Of a stretch of 64,000 bases of DNA, positions 25,961 through 36,833 are shown in pieces. The translations under genes and the position numbers were made by a program. How positions within the stretch are numbered: position 1 is the stretch's first letter; each line of letters starts with the position of its first letter. The notes below the pieces were generated by a model that was not told the origin of the DNA, did no database searches, and was given only the letters and a program-made list of their open reading frames with translations. Source of the DNA: Arthrobacter sp. zg-Y238 (GTDB taxonomy: Bacteria; Actinomycetota; Actinomycetes; Actinomycetales; Micrococcaceae); contig NZ_JANFLU010000010.1 in NCBI RefSeq assembly GCF_024385525.1, forward strand, positions 496,001-560,000. Reading direction: 5' to 3'.

Positions 25961-27285
25961 GGAGCTGTTGGTTCACTTTCGGGGATTTTGCGGGCAAAGG
26001 AAAGCAGGACGCCGACGGCGGCGAGCGTGAAGGTCAGGGAGGAGCCGCCGTAGGAAATGAACGGCAGCGGAACGCCGATGACGGGAAGCAACCCGGTCAC
26101 CATGGCAATGTTCACGAAAGCCTGTCCGATGATCCAGACCAGGATGGCACCGCAGACAATGCGGATGAACGGGTCGGTGTGGCGCATGGTGACCCGGACC
26201 GTGGCGATGGCGAGGACGGCAAAGAGGCTGACTACGACGAGCGTTCCCAGCAGGCCGAACTCCTCGCCGATAATGGCGAAGATGAAGTCGTTATGGGCTT
26301 CCGGGATCCAGTTCCATTTCTGCCGGCTCTGGCCGATGCCCACTCCCAGCCAGCCGCCGGAGGCCAGTGCGTACATGCCCGCGTTGGCCTGGTCGCAGAG
26401 GCCGGTGCTGCAGTCCAGCTGGAGCCAGGCGCTGATCCGGCTGGAGCGGTTGCTGCTCACCAGGGACATCAGTACCGCTCCCACGGCTGCTCCGGCCGCG
26501 AGGACGCCCAGGAAACGCAGGGGGGCTCCGGCGAAGAACAGGGCAGCAACCATGATCATGCCCATCACGATCACGGTGCCGAGGTCGCTTCCGAGCATGA
26601 CTAGGACAATCAGGATCCCGCCGCCGGGGACCACCGGAATAAGGGCGTGTTTCCATTCGTTGATCAGCCGCCCCTTCCGGGACAGGACCGCCGCGAACCA
26701 GATGGCCATGGCCAGCTTCGCGGCTTCGGAGGGCTGTCCCGTGATGGGCCCGATTTCAATCCAGTTCTTGTTGCCGTTGACTTCCTTGCCGATCACCAGC
26801 ACCAGGATGAGCAGGATGACGGCAACGCCGTACAGGAACCACGAGAGGAACCGGTAGTGCGGCGGGCCGAGCCGCGAGAGCCCCAGCATGGCCACAACAC
26901 CGGCCGCAGCGAACATGGACTGCTTCAGGAACAGATCGAAGGTCGTAGCCGCTCCCGCATCGCTGCCGGCCGCGGCGGCAATGGACTCCACCGAGGACGC
27001 CGAAAGCACCATCATCAGGCCGATGGCGGTCAAAGCCAGGGTGGCGCCGAGGATCGTGTAGTAGCTGGAGCCGGTGGCGCTGCGTCCGCTGCCCTCCAGG
27101 AAGACCAGGAAGCGTTCAATGAGCGACGGCGGCTTGGCCGGCTTCGCGGCTGCCGTCTTCCGAGCGGGCTTTTCCGTTGCAGGGCCGGTTTTCGCTGTCA
27201 CCGCGCCCGTACCGTTAGTGGCTGTGGCCGCAGGGTTCCGGCGCAGGACCGGTTTGCGTTTGCTGCCGGTGGGCGTGGTGACCAA
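25957..27285 (-). CDS. ftsW: Septal peptidoglycan polymerase FtsW
   Basis: SEDS-family polytopic glycosyltransferase that polymerises lipid II at the septum with its partner FtsI. The 442 residues have about ten membrane helices, a basic Ala/Pro/Lys-rich N-terminal tail of about 55 residues, and the family motifs [28 protein letters not shown] and [10 protein letters not shown]. The start is TTG at 27285, supported by AAGGAG seven bases upstream; the following GTC/ACC codons give no better choice. It lies just after murD (1 bp between stop and start) and overlaps murG by 4 bp. Confidence 0.96.
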   Translation of the reverse strand: MVTTPTGSKRKPVLRRNPAATATNGTGAVTAKTGPATEKPARKTAAAKPAKPPSLIERFLVFLEGSGRSATGSSYYTILGATLALTAIGLMMVLSASSVESIAAAAGSDAGAATTFDLFLKQSMFAAAGVVAMLGLSRLGPPHYRFLSWFLYGVAVILLILVLVIGKEVNGNKNWIEIGPITGQPSEAAKLAMAIWFAAVLSRKGRLINEWKHALIPVVPGGGILIVLVMLGSDLGTVIVMGMIMVAALFFAGAPLRFLGVLAAGAAVGAVLMSLVSSNRSSRISAWLQLDCSTGLCDQANAGMYALASGGWLGVGIGQSRQKWNWIPEAHNDFIFAIIGEEFGLLGTLVVVSLFAVLAIATVRVTMRHTDPFIRIVCGAILVWIIGQAFVNIAMVTGLLPVIGVPLPFISYGGSSLTFTLAAVGVLLSFARKIPESEPTAP

Positions 27286-27286
27286 T

Positions 27287-28840
27287 CTAGGGCTCCTTCG
27301 GAGTCTGTGCCTGTCCCGGTGCCTGCTGTTCGCTCATATATCCTGCGACGGCTTCGATGAAAGCCTCGCCGCGGTGGGCATAGGAAGTGAACTGGTCCAT
27401 GGAAGCTGCTGCCGGCGCCATCAGCACTGTGTCTCCTGCTTCGGCCACGGCGGCCGCTGCGGCGACTGCCCTGCCCATGATCTCTTCGGCACTGGTGACC
27501 GGTGCCGCCGTCAGCTGCCGTTCCCCAGTCTGCTCCACAAGGGCGTGGATGACCGGTACATCGGGTGCGTGTTGTGCCAGGGCTGCCTGCAGATCGGCGG
27601 TGTCCGCTCCGATCAGCACCACGGCCTTGAGCCGGCCCCGGTGCTCAGCAACCAGCTCGTTGTAGCTGACCCCCTTGGACAGGCCGCCGGCAATCCAGAC
27701 AACGCTGGAGAAGGCAGCCAGCGATGCCGACGCCGCATGCGGGTTGGTCGCCTTGGAGTCATTGATCCAAAGGATGTCGTTGAGGCGGGCCACGGGCTGG
27801 ATCCGGTGGTCTCCCGGCGCATAGGCCCGCAGTCCGTCCCGGACCGCCGCCGGTTCGACGCCGAGGGCACGCACCAGCGCAGCAGCGGCCAGGGCGTTGG
27901 CCACCATATGCCGGGGCGCGTACTCGCCCAGGTCGGTCATGGCTGCAAGCTCCGCGGCCGAGTCCTTGCGCTGTTCAATGAAGGCCCGGTCCACCAGCAG
28001 TCCTTCGACCACTCCGACCATGCTCACGGCCGGCACGCCGGTGGTGAAGCCTACTGCGCGGCAGCCTTCCACCACGTCGGCTTCCTCGACCATGCGCTCG
28101 GTCTCGTACTGCTCGGCGTTGTAGATGCAGGCGACCTGCGTGTTTTCGTAGATCTTCGCCTTGTCGGCCAGGTAGGCCTCATAGGAGCCGTGCCAGTCCA
28201 CGTGGTCTTCGGCGATGTTCAGGCACACGCTGGCCAGCGGGGAAATGGAGTGTGTCCAGTGCAGCTGGAAGCTGGAGAGTTCCACGGCAATGGCGTCATA
28301 GCCTTCCGGATCCCGGATCGCATCCAGGATGGGAGTCCCGACGTTGCCGGCTGCGATGGCGCGCAGTCCGGCGGCCCGGAGCATGCTTTCGGTCATCGAA
28401 ACGGTGGTCGTCTTGCCGTTGGTCCCGGTGATGGCCAGCCACTGTGCGGTCTTGCGGCCTTCGCGGATACGCACCCGCCAGGCCAGCTCGACGTCGCCCC
28501 AGACGGGAATGTCCGCGGCCTCGGCTGCCGCCAGCACGGGATGCGTGGGCCGGAAGCCCGGTGAGGTCACCACGAGGTCAGGGGCTTCGCCGTCGACCGC
28601 GGGAAGCCCGGCCACTGCGTCGGCGCCGAGCAGGATGTCCGCGGCGCCGACAATCCGAAGGGTGTCCGCCTTGGCGCGGTTCTCCTCGGTGTCCCTGGCG
28701 TCCACCACTACTACCCGGGCCCCGAGTTCAATCAGGGTGTCCGCTGCGGAGAAGCCGGAGAGGCCGATGCCGGTGACGACTACGCGCAGTCCGCTCCAGT
28801 CGGCGTCCCACGTGGTCAGTTCGGCAAGGGGTGCACTCAC
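27287..28840 (-). CDS. murD: UDP-N-acetylmuramoylalanine--D-glutamate ligase
   Basis: Adds D-glutamate to UDP-MurNAc-L-Ala. The 517 residues include the NAD-like N-terminal [20 protein letters not shown], the P-loop [13 protein letters not shown], the lysine-containing [16 protein letters not shown], and [18 protein letters not shown] with the conserved DSKATN. The GTG at 28840 overlaps the mraY stop (GTGA). The reading frame stays open 111 codons further upstream, but that part is antisense-like Arg/His-rich sequence inside mraY and was discarded. Slightly longer than E. coli MurD. Confidence 0.97.
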   Translation of the reverse strand: MSAPLAELTTWDADWSGLRVVVTGIGLSGFSAADTLIELGARVVVVDARDTEENRAKADTLRIVGAADILLGADAVAGLPAVDGEAPDLVVTSPGFRPTHPVLAAAEAADIPVWGDVELAWRVRIREGRKTAQWLAITGTNGKTTTVSMTESMLRAAGLRAIAAGNVGTPILDAIRDPEGYDAIAVELSSFQLHWTHSISPLASVCLNIAEDHVDWHGSYEAYLADKAKIYENTQVACIYNAEQYETERMVEEADVVEGCRAVGFTTGVPAVSMVGVVEGLLVDRAFIEQRKDSAAELAAMTDLGEYAPRHMVANALAAAALVRALGVEPAAVRDGLRAYAPGDHRIQPVARLNDILWINDSKATNPHAASASLAAFSSVVWIAGGLSKGVSYNELVAEHRGRLKAVVLIGADTADLQAALAQHAPDVPVIHALVEQTGERQLTAAPVTSAEEIMGRAVAAAAAVAEAGDTVLMAPAAASMDQFTSYAHRGEAFIEAVAGYMSEQQAPGQAQTPKEP

Positions 28841-29940
28841 AGTCCCACCACCCATTCGGCGTAGAAGATGCCCAGCGCCACGGCCACGCAGAGGCCGGCG
28901 ATGATCCAGAACCGGACCACCACGGTGACCTCGGCCCAGCCCTTGAGCTCGAAGTGGTGCTGCAGCGGAGCCATCTTGAACACGCGCTTGCCGCCGCTGA
29001 GCTTGAAGTAGCCCACCTGGATGATGACGGAGAGGGTGATGATCACGAACAGGCCGGCAAGGATCACCAGCAGCAGTTCGGTCCGCGAGAGGATGGCGAA
29101 CGCGGCAATGGCGCCGCCGATGGCCAGTGAGCCGGTGTCGCCCATGAAGATCTTCGCTGGCGAGGTGTTCCACCAGAGGAAGCCGATGAGGGCACCCGCC
29201 ATGGCACCGGCCAGCAGGGCCAGGTCCATCGGGTCGCGGACCTCGTAGCAGACGCCCTCGGCGCCCGGCCGGCCGCAGCTCTGGTTGTACTGCCAGATCC
29301 CGATCAGGAAGTACGCCCCGAACACCAGTACCGAGGCACCGGCGGCCAGGCCGTCGAGGCCGTCGGCAAGGTTCACGCCGTTGGTGGTGCCGGTGATGAT
29401 GACCAGTGACCAGATCACGAACAGGATCGCGCCGATCACCGTTCCGGCGAAGGCGAGGTCGAAGTTCGTGTCCCGGATGAAGGAGACCGCGGTCGACGCC
29501 GGCGTCCTGCCCTGCTCATTGGGGAACTGCAGGGCCAGCACGGCAAAGGTGATGCCGACGACTGCCTGCAGGATGATCTTTGCCTTGGCGTTCAGGCCCA
29601 GGCTGCGCTGCTTGGAAATCTTGGTGTAGTCGTCAATGAAGCCGACCATGCCCATACCCACGGTGAGCAGCAGGACCAGCAGGCCGGACGCCGTCGGGCT
29701 GAAGGACCCGAAGCCGAGCATGCCGCTGATGAGGTGGGTGAGGAAGTACGCGGCCACCACGGAGGCCACGATGACGGCGCCGCCCATGGTGGGGGTGCCG
29801 CGCTTGGTGTGGTGGGACGTGGGGCCGTCGTCGCGGACGAACTGGCCGTACCCTTTCCGCACCAGGAAACGGATGAACAGGGGTGTTCCGGCAAAGGCGA
29901 AGACCAGAGCCAGCGAAGACCCTACAAGCAGGGAGATCAC
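28837..29940 (-). CDS. mraY: Phospho-N-acetylmuramoyl-pentapeptide transferase
   Basis: Integral membrane enzyme that makes lipid I from UDP-MurNAc-pentapeptide and undecaprenyl phosphate. The 367 residues have about ten membrane helices. Key motifs are [17 protein letters not shown], the catalytic DDYTK in [29 protein letters not shown] and [25 protein letters not shown] follows near the C-terminus. The start is GTG at 29940, overlapping the murF stop by 4 bp (GTGA). Normal length. Confidence 0.98.
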   Translation of the reverse strand: MISLLVGSSLALVFAFAGTPLFIRFLVRKGYGQFVRDDGPTSHHTKRGTPTMGGAVIVASVVAAYFLTHLISGMLGFGSFSPTASGLLVLLLTVGMGMVGFIDDYTKISKQRSLGLNAKAKIILQAVVGITFAVLALQFPNEQGRTPASTAVSFIRDTNFDLAFAGTVIGAILFVIWSLVIITGTTNGVNLADGLDGLAAGASVLVFGAYFLIGIWQYNQSCGRPGAEGVCYEVRDPMDLALLAGAMAGALIGFLWWNTSPAKIFMGDTGSLAIGGAIAAFAILSRTELLLVILAGLFVIITLSVIIQVGYFKLSGGKRVFKMAPLQHHFELKGWAEVTVVVRFWIIAGLCVAVALGIFYAEWVVGL

Positions 29941-31442
29941 AGGTTCTCTCCTCCGGTCCCTTCGGTGCGCGCCGGCGCACTCGCCGGATCAGTTGCTGCG
30001 GACGGTGGTACAGGGGTCAAGGCTATCCGATCGCCGAGGAAGCGCAGGGCCGCCCCGTTGGAGGATTTGAACAGGACAAGGTCGCCGGGCGCGAGGGATT
30101 CGGCAAGGATGCGTTCGGCATCCTCCACCGTCTCCACGAAGGTGGATTCCTCCCCCCAGGAGCCCTCCATGACCGCACCGGTGTGCATGGCGCGGGCACC
30201 TGTGCCCACGACGATGAGTTTGGAAATATTGAGCCGGACAGCGTAGCGGCCGATGGCGTCGTGTTCGGTGACGGCATCCTCGCCAAGCTCCAGCATTTCG
30301 CCCAGGACTGCCCAGGTGCGCCGTTCCCGGCCGAGTTCGGCCAGGGTGCGCAGGGCTGCCCGCATGGATTCCGGGTTCGCGTTGTAGGCATCGTTGATCA
30401 CCGTGACACCGTCGGCGCGGTCGGTGCGCTCCATGCGCCAGCGGCTGGCTGCAGCGCGGCCGGAAAGCCCCGCGGCGATCTGCTCGCCCGGAATGCCCGC
30501 GGCGTAGGCCGCGGCAGCGGCCGCCAGCAGGTTCGCGGTGTGGTGGGCGCCGATGAGCCCGGAGCGGATTTCGTGGCGGCTGCCGTCGGGCAGCAGCAGC
30601 GTAAAGACGGGCCTGCCCTCGGCATCGGTGCGTGCATCCAGGGCACGGACGGCGTTCTTGGCACCGTGCGCTTCCTCGGGCGAGGAGGTGAAGTAGAGGA
30701 CGGGCGCCTGGGTGCGCTTCGCCATCGCCGCGACGCGGATGTCGTCCGCGTTAAGGATGGCGGTGCCGCCGGCGGGCAGCGCTTCGACGAGCTCTCCCTT
30801 GGCGACGGCGATGTTGTCCACGCCGCCGAACTCACCGGCGTGCGCGGAACCTACGAAGAGGACGACGCCGATATCCGGCTTCACCATCTCCGCGAGGTAG
30901 CGGATGTTGCCGATGCGGGTGGCACCCATTTCCATCACGAGGTAGCGGGTGCCGTAGCCGGCGGTGAACACGGTCAGCGGGAGGCCGACTTCGCCGTTGT
31001 AGGAACCTACCGGAGCGACGGTGGGACCGGCCTCGGCCAGGACGCCGGCCAGCAGGTCCTTAGTAGTGGTCTTGCCGGCTGATCCCGTGATGCCGATGAC
31101 GGTCAGTTCGCCGTGCTCCCGGAGCCGGCGGACAATCTCCGCGGCAAGGGTACCCATGGCCAGGACGACGTCGGGGACCATCACGCCCGGGTAAAGCGCA
31201 CCCGCGTCGTCGGCCACCGGCCGCTCGACGAGCGCCAGCATGGCGCCGCGGGCAAAAGCGGCTCCCACGAAGAGGTGGCCGTCCGAGTTCTCGCCGGGCT
31301 TGGCAATGAAAAGCGCGCCCTGTACGGCGTCGCGCGAATCCGTGGTGGCGGAAGTCACGACTAGACCCGGAGTCTGTGCGGCCGGGCCGATCAGCTGGCC
31401 GCCTGTAATTGCCGCTATTTCGGCTGCATTAAGTTCAATCAT
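29937..31442 (-). CDS. murF: UDP-MurNAc-tripeptide--D-alanyl-D-alanine ligase
   Basis: Adds D-Ala-D-Ala to complete the cytoplasmic pentapeptide. The 501 residues include the ATP P-loop [18 protein letters not shown], the [12 protein letters not shown] motif, [10 protein letters not shown] and [16 protein letters not shown], which contains the MurF hallmark NDAYNANP. The start is ATG at 31442, just 6 bp past the murE stop. The downstream junction overlaps mraY by 4 bp. The C-terminal 30 residues are Pro/Ala/Thr-rich and probably disordered. Confidence 0.97.
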   Translation of the reverse strand: MIELNAAEIAAITGGQLIGPAAQTPGLVVTSATTDSRDAVQGALFIAKPGENSDGHLFVGAAFARGAMLALVERPVADDAGALYPGVMVPDVVLAMGTLAAEIVRRLREHGELTVIGITGSAGKTTTKDLLAGVLAEAGPTVAPVGSYNGEVGLPLTVFTAGYGTRYLVMEMGATRIGNIRYLAEMVKPDIGVVLFVGSAHAGEFGGVDNIAVAKGELVEALPAGGTAILNADDIRVAAMAKRTQAPVLYFTSSPEEAHGAKNAVRALDARTDAEGRPVFTLLLPDGSRHEIRSGLIGAHHTANLLAAAAAAYAAGIPGEQIAAGLSGRAAASRWRMERTDRADGVTVINDAYNANPESMRAALRTLAELGRERRTWAVLGEMLELGEDAVTEHDAIGRYAVRLNISKLIVVGTGARAMHTGAVMEGSWGEESTFVETVEDAERILAESLAPGDLVLFKSSNGAALRFLGDRIALTPVPPSAATDPASAPARTEGTGGENL

Positions 31443-31448
31443 GACGAT

Positions 31449-33080
31449 TTAGGACTCTACCCCGTCGCTCGAAAGGGCACTGAATCCGTATCTTGTCAAA
31501 GCCCGGCGCAGTTCCACCCGGTCATCCAGGGCAAGGTTCTCCCCCATGACTTCCTGCCACACTTCGTGGCCGCGGCCGGCCACCAGCACGGTGTCCTGCG
31601 GACGGGCCAGTTCAACGGCACGGTCGATGGCAACGGCACGGGGCGCGACTTCTTCAATGACGCACGGCAGGTTTTCCTCGGTCCGTGCACCCTCGGCACC
31701 GCGCAGGACGTCCGCGCGGATAGCGGCGGCGTCTTCGCCGTGCGGGTCATCGTCGGTGACGACGACGACGTCGGCAAGCCGGGCCGCGATGGCTCCCATC
31801 AGCGGACGCTTGGTCTGGTCCCGCTCGCCGGTGGCCCCGAAGACGATGATCACCCGCGAGTCGCCGCCGGGACGCCGCACGGAGGCAAGGGTGCGGGTCA
31901 GGGCATCGGGGTTGTGGGCAAAGTCAACGATGGCTGCCGGCTCTTCGGCGATCAGCTGCATCCGTCCGGGCACCTCGACGGTGAACGGATCATGGGCGTC
32001 CAGGGCCGCCTGCACGGTTTCTGCGGGAACGCCGGAGGCCAGCACCATCACTGTGGCCAGCGCGGCGTTGGAGATGTTGAAAGTTCCGGGCAGGGCGGTG
32101 GAGACCCGCAGCTGCTCCCCAACCGGTCCGCGGATACTGAAGGAGTGTCCGAGCCCGCGGGGCGCAATGTCCGTAACGGACCAATCGGCGTCGCGGTCTG
32201 TGCCGTCCGTCGCAAGCGTCAGGACGGGTACCCCCGCCCGGGCTGCCATTTTCACTCCCCATTCGTCATCTACCGTGACGACGGCCCGGCGGGCCCGGTC
32301 CGGCTGGAACAGTGCTGCCTTGGCAGCGAAGTATTCCTCCATGGACCCGTGCAGGTCCAGGTGGTCCTGGGTCAGGTTGGTGAACCCGGCGACGTCGAAG
32401 CGGACACCGTCAACGCGGCGGTAGGTGATCGCGTGGGAGGAGACCTCCATGGTGGCGGCGTCCAGGCCCCGCTCGCGCATCAAGGCCAGCAGCCCGTGCA
32501 CCTGCGGTGATTCGGGCGTGGTCAGGACGCTCGGAATGGCTTCCCCGCCGGCGAGGATCTCGATGGTGCCGATCAGCCCGGTGGTGCGTCCGAGCGACTG
32601 CAGGAGCGAGTTCACGAAGTAGGAGGTGGTGGTTTTACCGTTGGTGCCCGTGATGCCGAACAGGGTGGGGCGGGGGCCGTCCGCAGGAACGCTGTTGAAG
32701 ACGGCGGCGGCCAGCGGCCCCACCAGCCGGCGGACATCACCGGCAACGAAGACCGGAATGTGCAGGTCGGCCAGATGGGCCAGCCCCGCCTCGTCGGTCA
32801 GGACCGCCGACGCTCCGGCCGCTTCCGCTGCGCCTGCGAAACGGGCGCCGTGGTGGCGGGCACCGGCAATGCCCACATAGAGGTCGCCGGGGAGCACCTC
32901 ACGGGAATTGATCGTGAGTCCCGAGAGCTCCGTATCCCAGGCTGCATCCGCCGTTCCGGCGGCAGGGGAAACGTCCCGCAGCTGTGCAGGCAGTGCCTGC
33001 ACGGCGGCGCGGACGGTTACCGGCTCGACGGCACCGGGACGGAGACCGGATCCGGCGGAAGGATTTTCACTTATCGGCAC
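31449..33080 (-). CDS. murE: UDP-MurNAc-dipeptide ligase MurE, probable L-lysine-adding type
   Basis: Adds the third stem-peptide residue. The 543 residues contain [20 protein letters not shown] (P-loop), the UDP-binding VSSHAITYRRVDGVRFDVAGFTNLTQDHLDLHG, and ATGERDQTKRPLMG. The acceptor-recognition motif reads DDDPHGED (His447), where diaminopimelate-adding enzymes have DNPR. Loss of that arginine argues against diaminopimelate and fits L-lysine, as found in Arthrobacter walls. The GTG at 33080 follows GGAG 8 bases upstream and was preferred to a longer frame to 33158 that overlaps the ftsI end. The first 60 residues are a low-complexity extension. Confidence 0.95.
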   Translation of the reverse strand: MPISENPSAGSGLRPGAVEPVTVRAAVQALPAQLRDVSPAAGTADAAWDTELSGLTINSREVLPGDLYVGIAGARHHGARFAGAAEAAGASAVLTDEAGLAHLADLHIPVFVAGDVRRLVGPLAAAVFNSVPADGPRPTLFGITGTNGKTTTSYFVNSLLQSLGRTTGLIGTIEILAGGEAIPSVLTTPESPQVHGLLALMRERGLDAATMEVSSHAITYRRVDGVRFDVAGFTNLTQDHLDLHGSMEEYFAAKAALFQPDRARRAVVTVDDEWGVKMAARAGVPVLTLATDGTDRDADWSVTDIAPRGLGHSFSIRGPVGEQLRVSTALPGTFNISNAALATVMVLASGVPAETVQAALDAHDPFTVEVPGRMQLIAEEPAAIVDFAHNPDALTRTLASVRRPGGDSRVIIVFGATGERDQTKRPLMGAIAARLADVVVVTDDDPHGEDAAAIRADVLRGAEGARTEENLPCVIEEVAPRAVAIDRAVELARPQDTVLVAGRGHEVWQEVMGENLALDDRVELRRALTRYGFSALSSDGVES

Positions 33081-33096
33081 TTCAATGCTCCAGGAA

Positions 33097-34878
33097 TTAG
33101 TACTCAATGGGGTAAGTCTCGGGTTCACCGGTGGAAGGCGGGACGTTGTTGCTGACAAGCGTCTGTTCCATGACCTTCTGGAAGGACTGGCCCGGAATGA
33201 TGTAGTAGAGGTCGCCCTGGGGCCGCTGGAGGGTCACCACAACCACGTACTTCGGATCATCCATGGGTGCAATACCAGCATAAGAGAGGGTTGAGCCTGA
33301 ATAGCCGCCGTTCGGCCCGGGGGCTTCAGCCGTTCCCGTCTTGGAACCGACCCGGTACTGCTTCAACTCACCGGTCTTGCCGGAGCCGTCTTTGGTGACC
33401 GTTTCCATCATGTGCTGGACCTGCACCGCGGTCTCCTCGGAGACAACCCGCGTACCCGGTTCCTTTTCGATGGGCTGCTCCGTGCCGTCTTCCTTGATGA
33501 CGGAGTCGATGATGCTCGGCTGGACGCGCACGCCGTCGTTGGCAATGGTCTGGAAGACACTTGCCGTGTGCAGCGCTGTCTGCGTCAGGCCTTGCCCGAA
33601 CAGCACGGTGTACTGCTGCCGTCCGTCCCAGGCATCGGGTTCCGGCAGCAGACCTGCGGTTTCGCCGTTGAGTCCAACGTTCAGCGGTTGGCCGATCCCG
33701 AACTTCCGCAGCCAGTCGTACCGCTGCTGCGGCGTGAGCTGCTGACCGACCATTACCGTTCCGGTGTTCATGGACTTGGCCAGCACACCCGCTACGGTCA
33801 TCTTGACGGTCCCGTGCGGGACGGCGTCCTTGAAGGTCTGGCCGTCGACGGTGTAGGTGGGTTCGATCTCCAGCCGCGTTTCGGGGGTGGTGATGCCTTC
33901 TTCGATGGCGGCCGCCATGGTGATGACCTTGGTGGTGGAGCCGGGCTCGAAGAAGTCCGTGACGGACCGTGCCTTCCGCGACTCCGCCGGGGTTGCGCCG
34001 GGATTGTTGGGGTCCACCGTGGTGGATTCCGCCAGCGCGATCACTCGGGCGGTATCGGCCTCCATGACCACGATGTTGCCCCACTCGGCGTCGTACTCAT
34101 CCACCTGTGCGGCAATGGTCTGCTGGGCAAACCACTGCAGGTCCTGGTCGATGCTCAGCTTTATCGATTCCCCGTCGTGGACGGGTTCATCCTCATTGGT
34201 GGCGTAGGGGATGCGGATACCGTCGCCGCCGATTTCGTAGGTCTTGCTGCCGGCCTCGCCGGCCAGGATTTCGTCCTGGGTCAGCTCAAGGCCTTCCTGC
34301 GCGCCTTCGGTGCCGAGGAAGCCCACAATGGACCCGGCTACCGACCCGGAGGGGTAGGTCCGCAGCGTCGTCCGGTCCGCGTAGATCCCCGGGAACTTTA
34401 CGGCGAGGACCTTTTCCTTGATTTCCGGGGTGACGGTTTTGGCAACGAAGTTGAAGCCCTTCTCCCCCAGCAGTGCTGAGCGCAGGGTTTCCGGGTCCTG
34501 CCCGAGGATGGCGCCAAGTTCCTCAAACGCCTGGTCGAAGGTAACGTCCTGGAGTTTCCCCTCGGCGTCGCGGCGCTTGAATTTCTCGCCGATGTCCTGC
34601 GAAAGGCGCTGGTCCACGACAATGTCGAACCGCTCAACGCTTCGGGCCAGGTAATTGCCGTTGGAGTCAAGGATGCTGCCGCGCAGCGCCGGTACGGTTA
34701 CCGTCACGAGCCGGTTATCCACGGCGCTCTGCGCCATGCCGTCGGGGTCCAGTGCCTGGACATGGAACAGCCGAAGTCCGAGCGCGAGCAGTAGTGCCAG
34801 GGCCAGGATCAGTCCGGTGCGCAGGCGTCCGGTTACGATGGCCACCCTGTGGTTGTCCGGGCCGGATTTTTGTGCCAC
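33097..34878 (-). CDS. ftsI: Septal penicillin-binding protein (transpeptidase)
   Basis: Class B PBP that cross-links septal peptidoglycan with FtsW; called pbpB in mycobacteria. The 593 residues have a short cytoplasmic N-terminus, one membrane anchor (GLILALALLLALGLRLF), a pedestal domain (ALRGSILDSNGNYLARS), and the transpeptidase domain. The domain has active-site SxxK in FEPGSTTKVITMA, SxN in LAKSMNTGT and KTG in GSKTGTAEAPG. The start is GTG at 34878, with GAGGAC upstream. It lies between the ftsL-like gene and murE, as expected. There is no PASTA domain. Confidence 0.97.
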   Translation of the reverse strand: MAQKSGPDNHRVAIVTGRLRTGLILALALLLALGLRLFHVQALDPDGMAQSAVDNRLVTVTVPALRGSILDSNGNYLARSVERFDIVVDQRLSQDIGEKFKRRDAEGKLQDVTFDQAFEELGAILGQDPETLRSALLGEKGFNFVAKTVTPEIKEKVLAVKFPGIYADRTTLRTYPSGSVAGSIVGFLGTEGAQEGLELTQDEILAGEAGSKTYEIGGDGIRIPYATNEDEPVHDGESIKLSIDQDLQWFAQQTIAAQVDEYDAEWGNIVVMEADTARVIALAESTTVDPNNPGATPAESRKARSVTDFFEPGSTTKVITMAAAIEEGITTPETRLEIEPTYTVDGQTFKDAVPHGTVKMTVAGVLAKSMNTGTVMVGQQLTPQQRYDWLRKFGIGQPLNVGLNGETAGLLPEPDAWDGRQQYTVLFGQGLTQTALHTASVFQTIANDGVRVQPSIIDSVIKEDGTEQPIEKEPGTRVVSEETAVQVQHMMETVTKDGSGKTGELKQYRVGSKTGTAEAPGPNGGYSGSTLSYAGIAPMDDPKYVVVVTLQRPQGDLYYIIPGQSFQKVMEQTLVSNNVPPSTGEPETYPIEY

Positions 34879-34925
34879 AACGTGTCCTCGTTCATGCCTA
34901 AATTTTGCTGACTGCTTAGCTTCGA

Positions 34926-35654
34926 TTAGTTTCCGCTTCGCTGTACGGGTGCGGGGATGGTTCCGCCGTTCAGTTCGCCTTCAGGGACTATGTCCGGAGA
35001 CTGGGCCGGATCCGCTTCCGGAGTCCGTGCGGCTTCTTCGGCTGCTGCGGCTGCGGCTGCTGCTTCGCGTGCGGCGGCTTCCTCCTGCTCCACGAGCGCC
35101 CGTACCGATTCCTGCGGTTCTTCCGGAACCACGGAGGGTGCGGGGGTGATCGGCTGGGTCAGGACACTCGGTGCCCCGATCAGCAGCTCGGCAGGCTCGC
35201 CTTCCTTGGCCGCCTCCGGGCTGCCGGTGACAGCGAGGGTCTGGAGGTCGATGGTGCCGAAGCTGGGCGAAGAGACCATGCCGAGATCGGCCGCGGAAGC
35301 AGCCAGGACCTGGGGTGCCTGGTGGTTTTCGATCTTCTGGGTCAGCGCTTCGTTGCGCTGGGCCAGTTCCGCCTTCTGGCTCTGCAGCTGCACCAGCTCG
35401 TACTGGCCGCTGGAAACCGAGATGTTCAGCAACAGCACCGAGGCCAGTCCGAGGACGAGGGCAGCGAAGCAGAAGACCGCGAACGGGGCACGTTTGCGGC
35501 GTGAGGCTGCAGGCACCAGGGACAGCGGGGTGCGCCGCTTTACGGTGGTGGCAGGGGCCGCCGCAGCATCCCAATCAAGCGCGCGCGCCGTGTTACCGAC
35601 AACGGCGCCTGACGCCATGGTGCTGAATCGGGCCGATGGCCGACGTTCACTCAT
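34926..35654 (-). CDS. ftsL: FtsL-like bitopic division protein
   Basis: Probable FtsL/DivIC-type divisome protein of 242 residues. A basic cytoplasmic N-terminus (about 1-58) is followed by one membrane helix (FAVFCFAALVLGLASVLLLNI) and a short coiled coil (ELVQLQSQKAELAQRNEALTQKIE). Then comes the FtsL-type LGMVSSPSFGTIDL segment. The last roughly 90 residues are a long Glu/Ala/Pro-rich tail including an unbroken alanine run, far longer than in E. coli FtsL (about 120 residues). The start codon shares one base with the rsmH stop (TAATG), indicating coupling. Called from position and topology because FtsL sequences diverge strongly. Confidence 0.85.
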   Translation of the reverse strand: MSERRPSARFSTMASGAVVGNTARALDWDAAAAPATTVKRRTPLSLVPAASRRKRAPFAVFCFAALVLGLASVLLLNISVSSGQYELVQLQSQKAELAQRNEALTQKIENHQAPQVLAASAADLGMVSSPSFGTIDLQTLAVTGSPEAAKEGEPAELLIGAPSVLTQPITPAPSVVPEEPQESVRALVEQEEAAAREAAAAAAAAEEAARTPEADPAQSPDIVPEGELNGGTIPAPVQRSGN

Positions 35655-36652
35655 TATTTCCTGGCCCCATCCATGGGTTTGCGGATTCGTTCTACTGCAC
35701 GGAGTTTTGCGGAGGCCGCACGGGGATTCTCAGCAATTTCCTCGTCCGTAGGCACCTCGGTGCCCTTGGTCAGCCTCTTGAGCTGGGCCTTGTGCTGTTC
35801 AAGTTCAACGGGGAAGCCTTTGGGGGCGGAGGACCGCGCTCCTGCGGCGAAGACGCCCTTGACGATCTTGTCTTCGAGCGAGTGGTAGGACATCACCACC
35901 ACGCGTCCGCCCACATTCAGCACCGACAACGATGCGGGAATGGCCCGCTCGAGGACATCGAGTTCCTCGTTCACCTCGATGCGCAGGGCCTGGAACGTTC
36001 GCTTGGCAGGATGCCCGCCGGTTCGCGCAGCCGCCGCCGGGACAACCCCGCGGATCGCCTCGACAAGCTCACCGGTGGTGGTGAAGGGCTTCGAAGCACG
36101 TGCAGCAACAATGGCGGAGGCGATTCGCCCTGCGAACTTCTCCTCCCCCCATTTCCGGATAATGCCTACCAGCTCCGCCTCACCGTAGGTGTTGACGATG
36201 TCTGCAGCGGTACGTCCGCGGGTGGTGTCCATCCGCATATCGAGGGGCGCATCGTACGAGTAGGCGAAGCCGCGGTCCCGTTCATCGAGCTGCAGCGAGG
36301 AAACGCCCAGATCGAACAGCGCACCGTCGATTCCCTCGAATCCAAGGTCCGTGACGACATCCGCTATCTCGTCGTAGACCGCATGGACCAGGTCAATCCG
36401 GTCCGCAAACGGCTCCAGCCTCTCGCCGGCCAGTGCCAGTGCCTGCCGGTCCCGGTCAATCCCGATCACGTGAAGCTGCGGGAACCGCTGCAGCATGGCT
36501 TCGGTGTGCCCGCCCATTCCCAGGGTGGCATCTACGACAACCGCACGGCCGTGGTCGGCCACGGCGCTTTCGATGGAAGGAGCCAGGAGGTTGATGCAGC
36601 GGTCGCGCAGCACCGGAACATGCCGTTCCTCGGTGGGGCGCTCTTCGCTCAT
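35654..36652 (-). CDS. rsmH: 16S rRNA m4C1402 methyltransferase
   Basis: SAM-dependent enzyme that N4-methylates cytidine 1402 of 16S rRNA. The 332 residues include [13 protein letters not shown], the SAM-binding [62 protein letters not shown] and [14 protein letters not shown]. The start at 36652 was chosen because GAAGGAAG lies upstream and the first residues ([15 protein letters not shown]) match the family. The same frame remains open for 106 more codons into mraZ, but that stretch is Arg/Pro-rich and not credible. It follows mraZ by about 180 bp, a wider gap than others in the cluster. Confidence 0.97.
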   Translation of the reverse strand: MSEERPTEERHVPVLRDRCINLLAPSIESAVADHGRAVVVDATLGMGGHTEAMLQRFPQLHVIGIDRDRQALALAGERLEPFADRIDLVHAVYDEIADVVTDLGFEGIDGALFDLGVSSLQLDERDRGFAYSYDAPLDMRMDTTRGRTAADIVNTYGEAELVGIIRKWGEEKFAGRIASAIVAARASKPFTTTGELVEAIRGVVPAAAARTGGHPAKRTFQALRIEVNEELDVLERAIPASLSVLNVGGRVVVMSYHSLEDKIVKGVFAAGARSSAPKGFPVELEQHKAQLKRLTKGTEVPTDEEIAENPRAASAKLRAVERIRKPMDGARK

Positions 36653-36833
36653 CTGAGGCTTCCTTCCATTCGTAGTGTTATTTGCCCTGCGGCCGGTTCT
36701 TAAACCAGACCCCCATCCGCGCCTCACCGCTGCGTGCCTTCTGGCTCCGGGGAAGGGAAGCCAGATGGCCTTGCGGTGGGGCGGCGGGAGATCTCGTCCA
36801 AGACCCGGCCCGGGTTGTAGTGGGTGGGTACTG

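Noticed and set aside
28841-29173. N-terminal extension of MurD by 111 residues
   Set aside because: It runs through the mraY gene in a shifted frame and has Arg/His-rich non-domain composition; the GTGA junction at 28840 is the natural start.
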